A DNA stretch of 64,000 nucleotides. Origin: Rhodospirillaceae bacterium. Lineage in GTDB: Bacteria; Pseudomonadota; Alphaproteobacteria; Rhodospirillales; Casp-alpha2. Both the position numbers and the translations under genes were made by a program. Positions 1-9,693 of this stretch are shown one piece after another. Numbering within the stretch: position 1 is the stretch's first letter; every line of letters begins with the position of its first letter. Location: assembly GCA_018665815.1 (NCBI GenBank), contig JABJBP010000130.1, positions 1 through 64,000 on the forward strand. Reading direction: 5' to 3'. The notes under the pieces are model-generated. The model was given only the letters and a program-made list of their open reading frames with translations, was not told the origin of the DNA and ran no database searches.

Positions 1-1
1 A

Positions 2-1060
2 GGCGGTGGAGTCACGTACCTTCGAAATATGTTACCGTTGCTGGCCCAAGACGATCAGTTGGATGTCCACGTGTGTCTGCACGAAGATCAGCGTGACATT
101 TTGCCGAGTACATTACCGGATGTTCATTACCATTTCCAAAAATACACACGTGGGTTTTGGCGTGTGTTAATGAGAGAACAGGTTGATATTCCATTGCTCG
201 CGAGACATCTCGGCGCCAACGCAACATTTTCGCCGGCGAATTATGGTCCCTTTCTCACCCGCAACCATTTTGTTCTTGTCCGCAACGCCATTTCAGTCGG
301 ATTTGTCGAGAGGCGCCCGATCAAGCTAGCGTATTGGATGCTGCTTTATCTGGCGACTTTGACTTCACTTCTGACGTCAAAGCGCGCCATTGCCGTTTCC
401 GAGTATGCAAAACGCGGGATAGAAGGGGCGTATTGGAAATTGTCGACAACTCCGCTGATTGTCGTTCCACATGGCGTCGATGAATATTTTCTGGATCCCC
501 ATGAGAACACGTCGCGAGAATTGTTCCTTCTGGCAGTTTCAGATATTTATGTTCAGAAGAATTTTCTAGGCCTGCTTCGGGCGATTATTGAGCTGCGCCG
601 GCAATTCCCGGAAATTCGGCTGAAAATTGCAGGAAGGCCTGTCGACCTCGAATATTTTGAAGTATTAAAACGGCTGATTGCCGAGGCGGATCTCAGCTCG
701 AATGTTGAGTTTCTTGGACACGTGGAAACCGACGAGCTTCGAGAGCTTTATCGAACATGCGGTGTATTTATTTTTCCATCCACAGTCGAAACGTTTGGCA
801 ATCCATTGGTTGAAGCCATGGCCTGTGGCGCGCCTATTGCCAGTTCAAATTCGGCGGCAATGCCTGAGGTTCTTGGTGACGCCGCCGAATTTTTTGATCC
901 CAACGATGTTGATGACATGTGCGCCACGATTTCCGGCTTGATTTCGGATCAAGATCAGCGCGAACGTCTCAGCGCCGCGGCGCGTGATCGCGCGGCCCGC
1001 TATTCGTGGCAGGAAACAAAACGCCAGACGCTCGAAGTCATTATGGGAAAAACCGGTTAG
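2..1060 (+). CDS. Glycosyltransferase family 4 (5'-truncated by window edge)
   Basis: The reading frame is open to the first bases of the window: upstream of the ATG at 29 it reads GGVTYLRN, the usual glycine-rich N-terminal motif of GT-B glycosyltransferases, so the true start lies outside and the ATG at 29 is internal. The C-terminal half (about residues 150-340) is a typical group-1 nucleotide-sugar binding domain with an E-x7-E motif (ETFGNPLVE) followed by an ACGAPIASS segment. It probably transfers an activated sugar to a growing surface polysaccharide at the cytoplasmic membrane face. It is first of a same-strand run with two further genes; substrate unknown. Confidence 0.85.
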   Translation, partial: GGGVTYLRNMLPLLAQDDQLDVHVCLHEDQRDILPSTLPDVHYHFQKYTRGFWRVLMREQVDIPLLARHLGANATFSPANYGPFLTRNHFVLVRNAISVGFVERRPIKLAYWMLLYLATLTSLLTSKRAIAVSEYAKRGIEGAYWKLSTTPLIVVPHGVDEYFLDPHENTSRELFLLAVSDIYVQKNFLGLLRAIIELRRQFPEIRLKIAGRPVDLEYFEVLKRLIAEADLSSNVEFLGHVETDELRELYRTCGVFIFPSTVETFGNPLVEAMACGAPIASSNSAAMPEVLGDAAEFFDPNDVDDMCATISGLISDQDQRERLSAAARDRAARYSWQETKRQTLEVIMGKTG

Positions 1061-1071
1061 AACACCTCAGT

Positions 1072-2289
1072 ATGGATAGATCTCCGCGCCGGACATTGAT
1101 CATCACGCTGCCCCCCCAATTGCTAGGAGGGGTGGCATCGAAAGCGCGTCTGTTTGCGGATCATCTTACTGATTTAGGCCATGACGTGACGTTTTCTTAC
1201 TATGCGGCGCATCGCATCGACCCAGATATCAATGCGACATTTGCGAGAGCCCTTGTCGGCGGCAGGCCTATCGTAAAATCAAGTCGACGTTCAAACGGCA
1301 TGAGGGAGGAGGCCATCGGATGCTGGATTCCTGAACTGGAGTGCACATATACGAGTGTTTCGTCGCGTTGGCGGGAATTAATCTCTTCTCATGATCGGGT
1401 CGTTGCCATTGGCGGAAGCCCTATTATTGCCAATCCCGCAGCGCGTCTCGGTGTCCCACATATTCTATGGTATGCGGATGACCTCAGGGGTGACCGCGAA
1501 GCAAGGCGTCGTGCGATGAGTTGGCCTAGGCGTATTTTCAATTCAATCGTAATCGAACCGGCCCTCCGCCGCCAACAACGCTGCGTTTTCGACAAAACGA
1601 CGCTGATGCTCGGTGTGAGTGAATATTCCGCGGCACGTCTGCGTGCCCACGATGGCGTTCGCCATGATGCAGTCGGCAGGCTTCCAATCCCCGTCGATTC
1701 AGAGTTTTTTCAACCACCACAAGAGATCGAATTAACGGGCAAGATTGGGTTTGCCGGAAGGATCGGGGATGCCAGGAAAAACCCCGCCTTATTGATTGAA
1801 GCCTTGATGTCATTGAAGCGGCATATTCCCAACGCAAAGCTATGCATCGCAGGGCCTCGCGACTCGGATGTGGAGGCGATGATCAAAGCACGGGGATTGG
1901 AAAACGATGTTGAGTTGTTAGGGGTTTTGGAACGCGAAGATCTACGCAACTTTTACCAGGGCCTTGATGCATTCGTCATTTCGTCTGAACGTGAAGGACT
2001 GGCCATTGTCGGCCTTGAGGCGTTGGCATCGGGGGTTCCCGTGGTTTCAACCCGCTGCGGCGGTCCCGAGGATTACGTCAAAGATGGCGTGACCGGATAT
2101 CTTGCTGACTTCGACCCCGAAGAAATCGCGGCTAGGCTGACGGAAATCATGGCCTCTGTGGTGCGTCGGAAACTTTTTGCCGAGGCATGCCGACAGACCG
2201 TAGAGCAGAACTTCTCCATGCAGGTTTTTTCAGAAACACTTGATCGCGCTTGGTCCTGGGTTTGGGATGAATCTGTTGGTTCGTTATGA
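1072..2289 (+). CDS. Glycosyltransferase family 4
   Basis: A 405-residue GT-B fold glycosyltransferase. The N-terminal motif LLGGVASKARLFADHL and the C-terminal E-x7-E (EGLAIVGLE) followed by ALASGVPVVST are characteristic of family 4. I chose the ATG at 1072, 11 bases after the previous stop; an in-frame GTG at 1006 would overlap the preceding gene by 55 bases and adds residues with no family resemblance. The stop overlaps the ATG of the flippase gene (ATGA), indicating translational coupling. Likely role: adding one sugar of the repeat unit; donor and acceptor cannot be read from the sequence. Confidence 0.87.
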   Translation: MDRSPRRTLIITLPPQLLGGVASKARLFADHLTDLGHDVTFSYYAAHRIDPDINATFARALVGGRPIVKSSRRSNGMREEAIGCWIPELECTYTSVSSRWRELISSHDRVVAIGGSPIIANPAARLGVPHILWYADDLRGDREARRRAMSWPRRIFNSIVIEPALRRQQRCVFDKTTLMLGVSEYSAARLRAHDGVRHDAVGRLPIPVDSEFFQPPQEIELTGKIGFAGRIGDARKNPALLIEALMSLKRHIPNAKLCIAGPRDSDVEAMIKARGLENDVELLGVLEREDLRNFYQGLDAFVISSEREGLAIVGLEALASGVPVVSTRCGGPEDYVKDGVTGYLADFDPEEIAARLTEIMASVVRRKLFAEACRQTVEQNFSMQVFSETLDRAWSWVWDESVGSL

Positions 2290-3710
2290 CCACAGGGTCC
2301 CGCATATTTCGTAACTTCGCGGCATTGAGTGTTGGTCAGGTTGTTTCCATGACCTGCAGTTTGATCGTTGCCGTGATTCTTGCTCGTGTCCTTGGGCCGG
2401 CGTCATATGGGATTCTTGGTTTCGGTGCTGCGCTACTGTCCTATTTGGGCCTCGTGGTGAATATGGGCTTGGATGTTCACGGCGTCCGCGTCATTTCCCA
2501 TGACCCGGAACAAACAGGAGCGTTAGTCGGGTTTGTATTGATTTTCCGCGTGATCATCTCCGCGGCACTTTTCGCCATATTGTTGGGCGGGTTGGATTAC
2601 ATCAACCAGCCGGAGATGGTCAAAATTGTTGTGCTGATACAAGGATGCGGCCTTTTCTTTGTCGCTCTCAATCTCGATTTCGTTTTTCAGGCGATGCAAC
2701 AAATGAAAGTTATGGCAGCGCGTCAGATCGCGGCATCGTTGATGGCATTGATCGCCGTTTTCATTTTGATCACTTCCCCGGCCGATTTATATAAAGCGGC
2801 GGGAATTCCTGCCGCCGTCAACATGGTGACGGCGGTCGTTGTGTTGATCATATTTTTGAACAGCAGCGGGGTGAGAATTGAAATTCGCCGCGGATTTTCC
2901 ATGGCCCGGGATCTCTTGAAGAGCTCTGTGCCGGTGGCGTTGATGGCGGCGTTGAACACAATTTATGTTAGCCTTGATATCGTTATCCTACAGTTCATGC
3001 GTCCTCAAGATGAAGTCGGATTGTATGTTGTTGCTTCCCGAGTGCTGGCGTTGGCAGTGGTGCCCGCTGGCATTTTGCATAGCGTTTTTTTGCCGGCACT
3101 GTCGAGTGTGTTCGACGATGATGAACGCCGTTATGGAATTGCCCGGAAATATGCTCGGACAATTATCCTTTTAGGTGCCGCGGTTGGTGTCGGGGGCACA
3201 ATTCTAGCGGTCCCAGTAGTCGATGTGCTCTTTGGTGAGGCTTTCGCTGGCGCTGGAATATCATCGATTATTTTGATGGTAAGTGCTGGAATGGTTTACC
3301 TTACGCTGGCCTATGGAACACCGCTTCTCGGGTGGCGCCGCGATCGTGCGTATTTTAAAGTTCTGGTCGTTGGCGCCGCACTCAATGTCGTGTTGAATTT
3401 CGCGCTCATCCCATTTTATGGAATTGAAGGTGCCGCGGTTGCGACATTAATCACCCAAAGTACAGTGTGTCTTAGTTTGCTGTTAATTGTGCGCTCTGCA
3501 TTCGCGATTAATTTTTCAGATTTGGTTCTGAAATCTATCGGCTTGGCAATTCTTTGCGGTATGCCGACTTATTTTGTGCCACAGATTTACGATCTACCGA
3601 CCCTCGTCGATCTCACACTCAGCGCTGTCACATTCGGCAGTCTATTTTGCCTACTTGCGGTTCGCCTACAGTTTGTCACTGTGACAGAAATAAAAGGCCT
3701 TTTCAGCTGA
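2286..3710 (+). CDS. Wzx-like polysaccharide flippase (MOP superfamily)
   Basis: A 474-residue, strongly hydrophobic protein with about 12-14 predicted membrane segments. The N-terminal pattern (FRNFAALSVGQVVSM, ARVLGPASYG) is that of oligosaccharide flippases of the MATE/MurJ/Wzx superfamily. It would move lipid-linked sugar units from the inner to the outer face of the cytoplasmic membrane. The start ATG overlaps the stop of the upstream glycosyltransferase and its TGA overlaps the next ATG, so the three genes form a tight operon. Base composition looks AT-richer than later in the window, which fits horizontal spread of such loci. Confidence 0.88.
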   Translation: MTTGSRIFRNFAALSVGQVVSMTCSLIVAVILARVLGPASYGILGFGAALLSYLGLVVNMGLDVHGVRVISHDPEQTGALVGFVLIFRVIISAALFAILLGGLDYINQPEMVKIVVLIQGCGLFFVALNLDFVFQAMQQMKVMAARQIAASLMALIAVFILITSPADLYKAAGIPAAVNMVTAVVVLIIFLNSSGVRIEIRRGFSMARDLLKSSVPVALMAALNTIYVSLDIVILQFMRPQDEVGLYVVASRVLALAVVPAGILHSVFLPALSSVFDDDERRYGIARKYARTIILLGAAVGVGGTILAVPVVDVLFGEAFAGAGISSIILMVSAGMVYLTLAYGTPLLGWRRDRAYFKVLVVGAALNVVLNFALIPFYGIEGAAVATLITQSTVCLSLLLIVRSAFAINFSDLVLKSIGLAILCGMPTYFVPQIYDLPTLVDLTLSAVTFGSLFCLLAVRLQFVTVTEIKGLFS

Positions 3711-4351
3711 TGCGCGTCACCAATCGAATTTCGCGTTTCCACGACGAGAAGGGAAACCGAGTTGATGTACGTGGGATGATGTATGCGCCGCTGGCATTTG
3801 CCACCGCAGTTTTGCGGGTCGTGTTTGGTTACCGGCCGCGGCAACCGACGATTTCCTACCGGGCCAGAACGGTTATTGATGGATTGCTGGATTCGAATTC
3901 CCGGGTCGCCGAATTTGGCTCAGGCATGTCGACGCCTTGGCTTGCCGGCCGTTGCGGGTTCTTGTTAAGCCTAGAAAATGACGAGGAATGGCATCGAAAA
4001 GTCAGTGCAATGATCGCTACGGGCGACTTCGGGCATGTCCAATATGAATTGCGGACGCCCGATAGTTTTTCCGATCTGTCGGGTTTTCCTGACGGGTCAT
4101 TTGATTTCATTTTGATAGACGGGTGGGATCGGCACGGATGCGTCGTCAATGCTTTGCCGAAGTTGCGCTCCGGCGGTTGGGTATATTTGGACAATTCCGA
4201 CAAGGATATGACCCGACCGGACGGTGATTTACGCCGGGCGGAAGAAGCGTTGCTGGAAGCGGTCCGTGAAAGCGAGGGAACAATTCGTTATTTCGTGGAC
4301 TTTTCACCAACGAATTTCTTCGTCGAGCAAGGGTTGTTGGTGGGCATCTAG
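3710..4351 (+). CDS. Class I SAM-dependent methyltransferase-like protein
   Basis: A 213-residue protein starting at the ATG that overlaps the flippase stop (TGATG). Around residues 62-75 it shows a motif-I-like segment (VAEFGSGMST), and near residue 125 a DFILIDGWDR strand followed by LPKLRSGGWVYLDN, the arrangement of a Rossmann-fold methyltransferase. It might methylate a sugar or lipid intermediate of the polysaccharide; the substrate is not evident. Its TAG stop shares bases with the stop of the convergent methyltransferase gene on the other strand. Confidence 0.7.
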   Translation: MRVTNRISRFHDEKGNRVDVRGMMYAPLAFATAVLRVVFGYRPRQPTISYRARTVIDGLLDSNSRVAEFGSGMSTPWLAGRCGFLLSLENDEEWHRKVSAMIATGDFGHVQYELRTPDSFSDLSGFPDGSFDFILIDGWDRHGCVVNALPKLRSGGWVYLDNSDKDMTRPDGDLRRAEEALLEAVRESEGTIRYFVDFSPTNFFVEQGLLVGI

Positions 4352-5346
4352 GGTGTTTCGCTGATTGGCTTGTCGGCGGTTGCCAAACCCGGTGCAGAAC
4401 GAACGTTTGCCATCCCGGCAGACGTCAAAATTGCATACACGGCTTGATGGTGTTGGCGTTTTTCAAAGCGCGCGCCATACCAATCAAATGTATCCAGAAG
4501 CGTCCAAGCGCGTTGTTGTTCGGGCGTCAACTGCTGGTCGTGTACGGCGGCGATGGGTATGAAATGATTGAGTATTCGGATTTTACGGATCGGCGCCAAA
4601 GCCCGGGTGAGGGGATAGAACAAGCCGACGAGAAATCGCGATATAGTCAAGTTGGCATTGACGGACATGTGCGGTGTGAACAGGCGCAAAACGTACTTAA
4701 TGATTTGAAGGCGTCGCCAAATGCCCTCTTCATAGAAATTGTATGAAATTTTGCCACCGGGCTTTAGAAACCTGGGAAGCGACGCCATTAGGCTTACAGG
4801 GTCGGGCGTGTGTTGAATGACACCCATACAGTAGACGGCGTCGAAAATTTCGGTTCGCAAGGGCAAATCGAATAATGATGCCTGAATACAATTGACCCGC
4901 CCGTCATGAATGGCCGTGGTCTCGCGGCACGCGTTAATGGCTTGAGAAATGTCGATGGCGATGACCCGTGCCCCATGTGCGGCGGCGATATCGGCGAACC
5001 GACCGGCGCCGCATCCAGCGTCGAGAATCAATTTACCCTTCAACCAATCTGCGCTCCATCGACTGTCGCGAAAAAAGCGTTCCTCGGATAAATGATGACC
5101 GCTTAATCGGTCGATCTGCAAGGTTCGCCATTCCTGCCATTGGAATCCGAAATTTTCACAGTAATCATCATCCGGGACGACAAACCGGGGGATCCCACCA
5201 GAAATGGGATAGGTGGCGCCGCAGGCGCCACAAATAAGCGATCCATCGTGGATTTCTTCGCCGCCATCATCGTCCCCGGTGGCAATGTCCAGGTTTGGTT
5301 GTTGGCACGCCGGGCAGGCCAGGAGGTTAAGAAGTTCGCGACGCAC
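4348..5346 (-). CDS. SAM-dependent methyltransferase with N-terminal zinc-ribbon
   Basis: A 332-residue protein with a Trm112-like zinc-ribbon at residues 9-50 (LLACPAC and CGAC pairs, then YPISGGIPRF) followed by a class I methyltransferase domain: motif I LDAGCGAGRF near residue 110, acidic strand end VIAIDIS, and FDAVYCMGVIQHTPDP. This architecture is common among methyltransferases in cell-surface polysaccharide loci. The acceptor is unknown. It converges with the preceding gene, the last four bases overlapping, and is divergent from the next glycosyltransferase. Confidence 0.85.
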   Translation of the reverse strand: MRRELLNLLACPACQQPNLDIATGDDDGGEEIHDGSLICGACGATYPISGGIPRFVVPDDDYCENFGFQWQEWRTLQIDRLSGHHLSEERFFRDSRWSADWLKGKLILDAGCGAGRFADIAAAHGARVIAIDISQAINACRETTAIHDGRVNCIQASLFDLPLRTEIFDAVYCMGVIQHTPDPVSLMASLPRFLKPGGKISYNFYEEGIWRRLQIIKYVLRLFTPHMSVNANLTISRFLVGLFYPLTRALAPIRKIRILNHFIPIAAVHDQQLTPEQQRAWTLLDTFDWYGARFEKRQHHQAVYAILTSAGMANVRSAPGLATADKPISETP

Positions 5347-5422
5347 GTGATTTGACGTTCCGACATTGATAGGGTCCGCTATATATCCCCGAACCTTGCC
5401 ACTGGTGCCAGGAATTTTTGAC

Positions 5423-6565
5423 GTGCGGCTTCTTTATTTGGTCAGTCACCCCATTCAATATCAGGCGCCGTTGCTGCGGCGGATTGCCGCTGAGGCGGAA
5501 ATTGAGTTGTTGGTGCTATTCGAAAATATGGAAACGGCCGGTGCGTATTTCGATGAAGGGTTCGGTGCCGAGATAACGTGGGACGTGCCAGTAACCGAGG
5601 GTTATCAATTTCAGCAAGTCGGCCCATTGGGAGAGATAGAGGATCGGATTTCCGAAGCCGACGTCATGTGGATACATGGTTGGGACAGCCGATTGAAGCT
5701 GCGCGCGCTTGAGGCTGCCCGCCGACGCGGTGTGCCTGTTTTGATGCGCGGCGAAAACACCCTGGCGGCCATGCCGGATGGCGGAGGGCTGCGGGGTATG
5801 TTCAAACGTACGTATCTACGCTGGATTTTTTATCGTTGTGCGGCGTTTCTGTGCATTGGAACGGACAACCGAAATTACTATCGTGCACATGGGATCGACG
5901 ATGCGCGGTTGTTTTCCATGCCCTATGCCGTCGACAACCAATTCTTCACACAGCAAGCCGAACGCGCGACGGAAACACGTGAGGATTTTCGTAGGCAACT
6001 TGACTTGTCTCCATCGCGTCCTGTCATCCTTTTCGCCGGAAAATTTCAGCAACGAAAGAATGCCGCTGTCCTGGCGGCGGCTTTCCAATCCCTGGACCGG
6101 GGCATTACACGCGATCCGTATTTGTTGTTTGTCGGCGACGGCGAGCAACGCGAAATTCTCCTGGCTGAGGCACGGACTGACAGTTCGGTTCGCGTTGTTG
6201 GTTTTCGAAATCAACGCGAATTGCCAGCCTTCTATGACTTGGCCGATGTATTTGTTTTGCCATCTTCCAAAGAACCTTGGGGACTGGCAGTCAACGAAGC
6301 CATGGCATCCGGGTGCGCCATCATTGCGACAAATGAATGCGGCTGTGCCGCCGATTTGATCGATGAGAGTTGCGGGCGGGTCGTGCCGGCAGATGATCCG
6401 CAGTCACTGGCATCCGCGCTAACCGAGATACTCGGTGATGAAAATACGGCACGCGGCATGGGCGCCAAAGCCCGCGAACGGGTTTCTCGTTTCGGTTTTG
6501 ATGAGGATTTGGCTGGGTTGTCTGAAGCTATGAAGGCCGTTGTTTCAGCGCCGCCTCAAGCATGA
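5423..6565 (+). CDS. Glycosyltransferase family 4
   Basis: About 380 residues. I prefer the GTG at 5423, which has an AGGA sequence about nine bases upstream and gives the family-typical N-terminus MRLLYLVSHPIQYQAPLLRR; the frame is open further upstream to a TTG at 5366. The C-terminal domain carries EPWGLAVNE (E-x7-E) and AMASGCAIIAT. A family 4 transferase for surface glycan assembly. Its last 38 bases overlap the 3' end of the convergent CgeB-like gene. Confidence 0.86.
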   Translation: MRLLYLVSHPIQYQAPLLRRIAAEAEIELLVLFENMETAGAYFDEGFGAEITWDVPVTEGYQFQQVGPLGEIEDRISEADVMWIHGWDSRLKLRALEAARRRGVPVLMRGENTLAAMPDGGGLRGMFKRTYLRWIFYRCAAFLCIGTDNRNYYRAHGIDDARLFSMPYAVDNQFFTQQAERATETREDFRRQLDLSPSRPVILFAGKFQQRKNAAVLAAAFQSLDRGITRDPYLLFVGDGEQREILLAEARTDSSVRVVGFRNQRELPAFYDLADVFVLPSSKEPWGLAVNEAMASGCAIIATNECGCAADLIDESCGRVVPADDPQSLASALTEILGDENTARGMGAKARERVSRFGFDEDLAGLSEAMKAVVSAPPQA

Positions 6566-7604
6566 ATGCCATCCGCGCATCATGCGAATAGCCTGAATTT
6601 TCACAACGAACTCTTCCCGCTACGGCGATCTTTTCGCGCTCTTCATCGTGGTCGAGAAAATAGCGGGTCTTTTCCAAAAGATCCTCAAGATTGAGGTAAA
6701 ACACTGCCTCTCGGCCGTCCGCGAAAAGCCGGGCGTGATCGCTGGAGTATTCCGCCAGCATGAACCCGCCGCAGGCTGGAATTTCGATGCTCCGGTCGGT
6801 CTGCAAATCGCGATTGATTTTGCGCAGAAAGCCTAAATTAATTTTTGTTGCGGCAATGCCTTTGGAATAACGAAGATCGCCCTGTCTGTTGACCAAGGCG
6901 CGCTTTTCAACATTTAGGTTGGGATGTGTTCGTCTGAATTCATCCCATCCGTTTCCCCAGACCCGGACACTAATGCCGTTCTCAGCGAGAAACATTAAAT
7001 CGACCCCGCGTTCCGGCGCATAGGTGCCGATGAACCCCACATCAGCGCCGTAGGCGTCGCGATCCTCCGTCGACACTTCGATTGGTAAATGTTGTTCAGA
7101 ATCATAAGCCTTATCGACTGCCATACAAACCTTGGCACCGAGTGAGGGCAGTTCCTCCTTATCGGCATTAAAGGATTTACTGACGAAGACGACGTTGTAA
7201 TGTTTCAGGCCGCGCTGATAAGCCAGCGAGCGGTTGATCGGATTATACATGTCATCTTCGGAATAAGACGCGATGATGGCGCCGGGGCAGGCGTCATGCA
7301 ATGCCATCAATGTCCGTGGCCGGACCATATTGCCTTTTTCTATCCATATGATGTCGGGCGCGAACGCTTTGGCTTTTTCCGGCAAGCTTTCATTGACTGC
7401 CTCTGTATCCATGTGAATGCCCAGCTTCCAAGCGAATCGGAATAGCAGGGAAAATGACGGATGGCCGGCCTCGTCGCCGCCGATGGGGGTGTGGCTGAAC
7501 GCTTCGACCTCAGCGCCAAGCCGCTTCAGCGACGCTAGCCGAGAATACCCCTTGGCATAGAAGTTCAGGTCGGCAACGAAGAGAATGCGCGGCGCAGAGG
7601 GCAT
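6528..7604 (-). CDS. CgeB-like glycosyltransferase
   Basis: A 358-residue protein from the ATG at 7604 (an in-frame TTG at 7616 is the alternative). The N-terminus PRILFVADLNFYAKGYSRL and the C-terminal segment with EIPACGGFMLAEYSSDHARLF match the spore-maturation CgeB-type family of group 1 transferases, in which this C-terminal block binds the sugar nucleotide. It probably decorates the same surface glycan as its neighbours. It overlaps the convergent glycosyltransferase gene at the 3' end. Specificity cannot be inferred. Confidence 0.8.
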   Translation of the reverse strand: MPSAPRILFVADLNFYAKGYSRLASLKRLGAEVEAFSHTPIGGDEAGHPSFSLLFRFAWKLGIHMDTEAVNESLPEKAKAFAPDIIWIEKGNMVRPRTLMALHDACPGAIIASYSEDDMYNPINRSLAYQRGLKHYNVVFVSKSFNADKEELPSLGAKVCMAVDKAYDSEQHLPIEVSTEDRDAYGADVGFIGTYAPERGVDLMFLAENGISVRVWGNGWDEFRRTHPNLNVEKRALVNRQGDLRYSKGIAATKINLGFLRKINRDLQTDRSIEIPACGGFMLAEYSSDHARLFADGREAVFYLNLEDLLEKTRYFLDHDEEREKIAVAGRVRCENSGYSHDARMAFMLEAALKQRPS

Positions 7605-7775
7605 TGACGGGTTCAATCAAATTTCCGGTTGGCCGTCAGTGAACCGCTTCAGTGCCGGTTCTGTCAATGTGTTCCGGCGTGTTTTCAATGACTGTCCGTG
7701 ACGCGAGCAGCCCGCCTGTGCTTTATTTGCACCACCATGAAAATTCGCCACAGCCCCTTGTTCCCGTAGGCGCCC

Positions 7776-9692
7776 ATGTGCGGCATTGCAGGCATCATTG
7801 CGAGGCGGTCCGTTAATCGGCAAGCCGTTCAAACCATGATCAACGCCATCGCGCACCGCGGGCCCGATGGCGAAGGCATTTGGTCGTCCGATGACGGCAA
7901 GGTCATGCTGGGACACCGCCGTCTGGCAATTATCGATCCGACGCCGGCTGGCGCTCAGCCCATGGTCGATCCGTCCGGGCAACTGGTTTTGACTTTCAAC
8001 GGCGAAATTTACAATTATCTGGAATTGGCCAAGCGCTTAACAAGTGAAGGCCAGGACTTTCGCTCGACCTCGGATACCGAAGTTCTGTTGGCGGCCATGG
8101 ACAAATGGGGGGACGCCGCGCTTAGCGAAATGAATGGCATGTTCGCCTTCGCGCTTTTTGACCACCGTCGCGGAAAACTCATATGCGCGCGCGACTGGTT
8201 TGGTGAGAAGCCGCTACTTTATGTCGAAACTCCGGAGTTCTTTGCCTTCGCCTCTGAGTACAAGGCGCTTTTGTCTCTGGCGGAGGTTGCCCTTGATGTC
8301 GATGAAGATCGATTGTTGCGCTTCTTGCATCAACCGCGGCGCGGTTTGGATGACGAACGGGAGACAGCGTTCGGCGCGATCAAACAATTGTTGCCCGGTG
8401 AATACTTGAGCGTTGACGCGACGACATTGGCGGTCGAGATCACCCGCTATTGGACCCCCGGGCCTGACGCAGACTTGGCGCGCCTGTCTGAGCCCGATGC
8501 CGTATCGAGATTTCGTGAATTGCTGAGTGATTCTGTTGCTATCCGCATGCGCAGCGACGTGCCCGTCGGCTCATGTCTGTCGGGAGGATTGGATTCCAGT
8601 TCCATCGTCTGTTTAAACCGTCGTCATCTGGGACCCGACAAAGCCTATCACGTCTTTACCGGCCGCTTTCCTGGCACCGCCGCCGATGAATGGTCATTCG
8701 CCGACGAAGTCATTCGTGCCAATGACGTTGAAAGTCATGTCGTGGAGCCGAGTGCACAAGGCTTCATGGATGAGCTGCCTGAATTCATGTGGTTGAACGA
8801 ACTGCCCGTTGGGTCATCCAGCCAATATGCGCAGTGGTGTGTTTTCCGACTGGCGAAATCTGAAGGCGTAACGGTCTTGCTGGACGGCCAGGGGGCCGAT
8901 GAAATCCTTGCCGGGTATGAACAATATTTCCTGCCTTACCTGCGCGCCCGCGCAGATACAAGTGACCAATCTGAAGAACAAGCGATCCGTGCCCGATATC
9001 CCGCCGCCCTTCTTTCGGGCAATCGAGAACGCCTGTCAAAGTTACCGCTTTGGATGCGCCATCGCCTGGCCAATATGGTCTCCAGGGGCAGTGATTTTCT
9101 TTTCGGTTTGAATGCCGATGCGGCCGCTCGGATCGGCGATAGCGAAGCCCAGACGGCTTCGAGTGATCTCAATCCCCTCACAGCGGCACTTCTTGAGGAT
9201 GCGTTTCACGCCCATTTGCCGACGTTGCTCCGTTATGGTGATCGTAACTCCATGGCCCACTCCCGCGAGGTCAGGCTGCCGTTCTGTGATCACCGTATCG
9301 CCGAGCTGGCATTGTCCGTGCCGCCCGAATATTTGATGGGCGGCGCCGAAACAAAGCGGATATTGCGCCGGGGCATGGAGGGCATATTGCCCGAAAAAAT
9401 TCGCACCCGATGGAACAAGCAGGGATTCCTGCCGCCGCAAGATGATTGGTTCCGTGACCGGCTCTTGGTTTGGGCCGAGGAAACCATTGCCGACAGGTCT
9501 TTCGCGGAACGCGGTGTTTGGAACGTGAATTGGTGGCGACGAGTCATCGACCGACTGAAAGCCGGCGAACAACATTTGGCATGGCCGTTGTGGAAACCCT
9601 TGATCGGGGAGACCTGGTACAGGCATTTCCTTGATCGCGTGAAAGCCATGCCGAAAGTCCCCGCGCTCGCCGAACCCGGAGCCATGAGCTGA
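7776..9692 (+). CDS. asnB: Asparagine synthase (glutamine-hydrolysing) AsnB-type amidotransferase
   Basis: A 638-residue two-domain enzyme. It starts MCGIAG, so Cys2 is the nucleophile of the class II glutaminase domain (residues 2-200, with NGEIYNY near residue 75), and has the ATP-pyrophosphatase loop SGGLDSSS near residue 270 in the synthase domain. In a glycosyltransferase locus such proteins often amidate sugar carboxylates rather than making free asparagine; that role is inference. A glycosyltransferase gene follows after one base, so the two are probably co-transcribed. A second paralogue lies at 12038-14062 on the other strand. Confidence 0.9.
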   Translation: MCGIAGIIARRSVNRQAVQTMINAIAHRGPDGEGIWSSDDGKVMLGHRRLAIIDPTPAGAQPMVDPSGQLVLTFNGEIYNYLELAKRLTSEGQDFRSTSDTEVLLAAMDKWGDAALSEMNGMFAFALFDHRRGKLICARDWFGEKPLLYVETPEFFAFASEYKALLSLAEVALDVDEDRLLRFLHQPRRGLDDERETAFGAIKQLLPGEYLSVDATTLAVEITRYWTPGPDADLARLSEPDAVSRFRELLSDSVAIRMRSDVPVGSCLSGGLDSSSIVCLNRRHLGPDKAYHVFTGRFPGTAADEWSFADEVIRANDVESHVVEPSAQGFMDELPEFMWLNELPVGSSSQYAQWCVFRLAKSEGVTVLLDGQGADEILAGYEQYFLPYLRARADTSDQSEEQAIRARYPAALLSGNRERLSKLPLWMRHRLANMVSRGSDFLFGLNADAAARIGDSEAQTASSDLNPLTAALLEDAFHAHLPTLLRYGDRNSMAHSREVRLPFCDHRIAELALSVPPEYLMGGAETKRILRRGMEGILPEKIRTRWNKQGFLPPQDDWFRDRLLVWAEETIADRSFAERGVWNVNWWRRVIDRLKAGEQHLAWPLWKPLIGETWYRHFLDRVKAMPKVPALAEPGAMS

Positions 9693-9693
9693 G

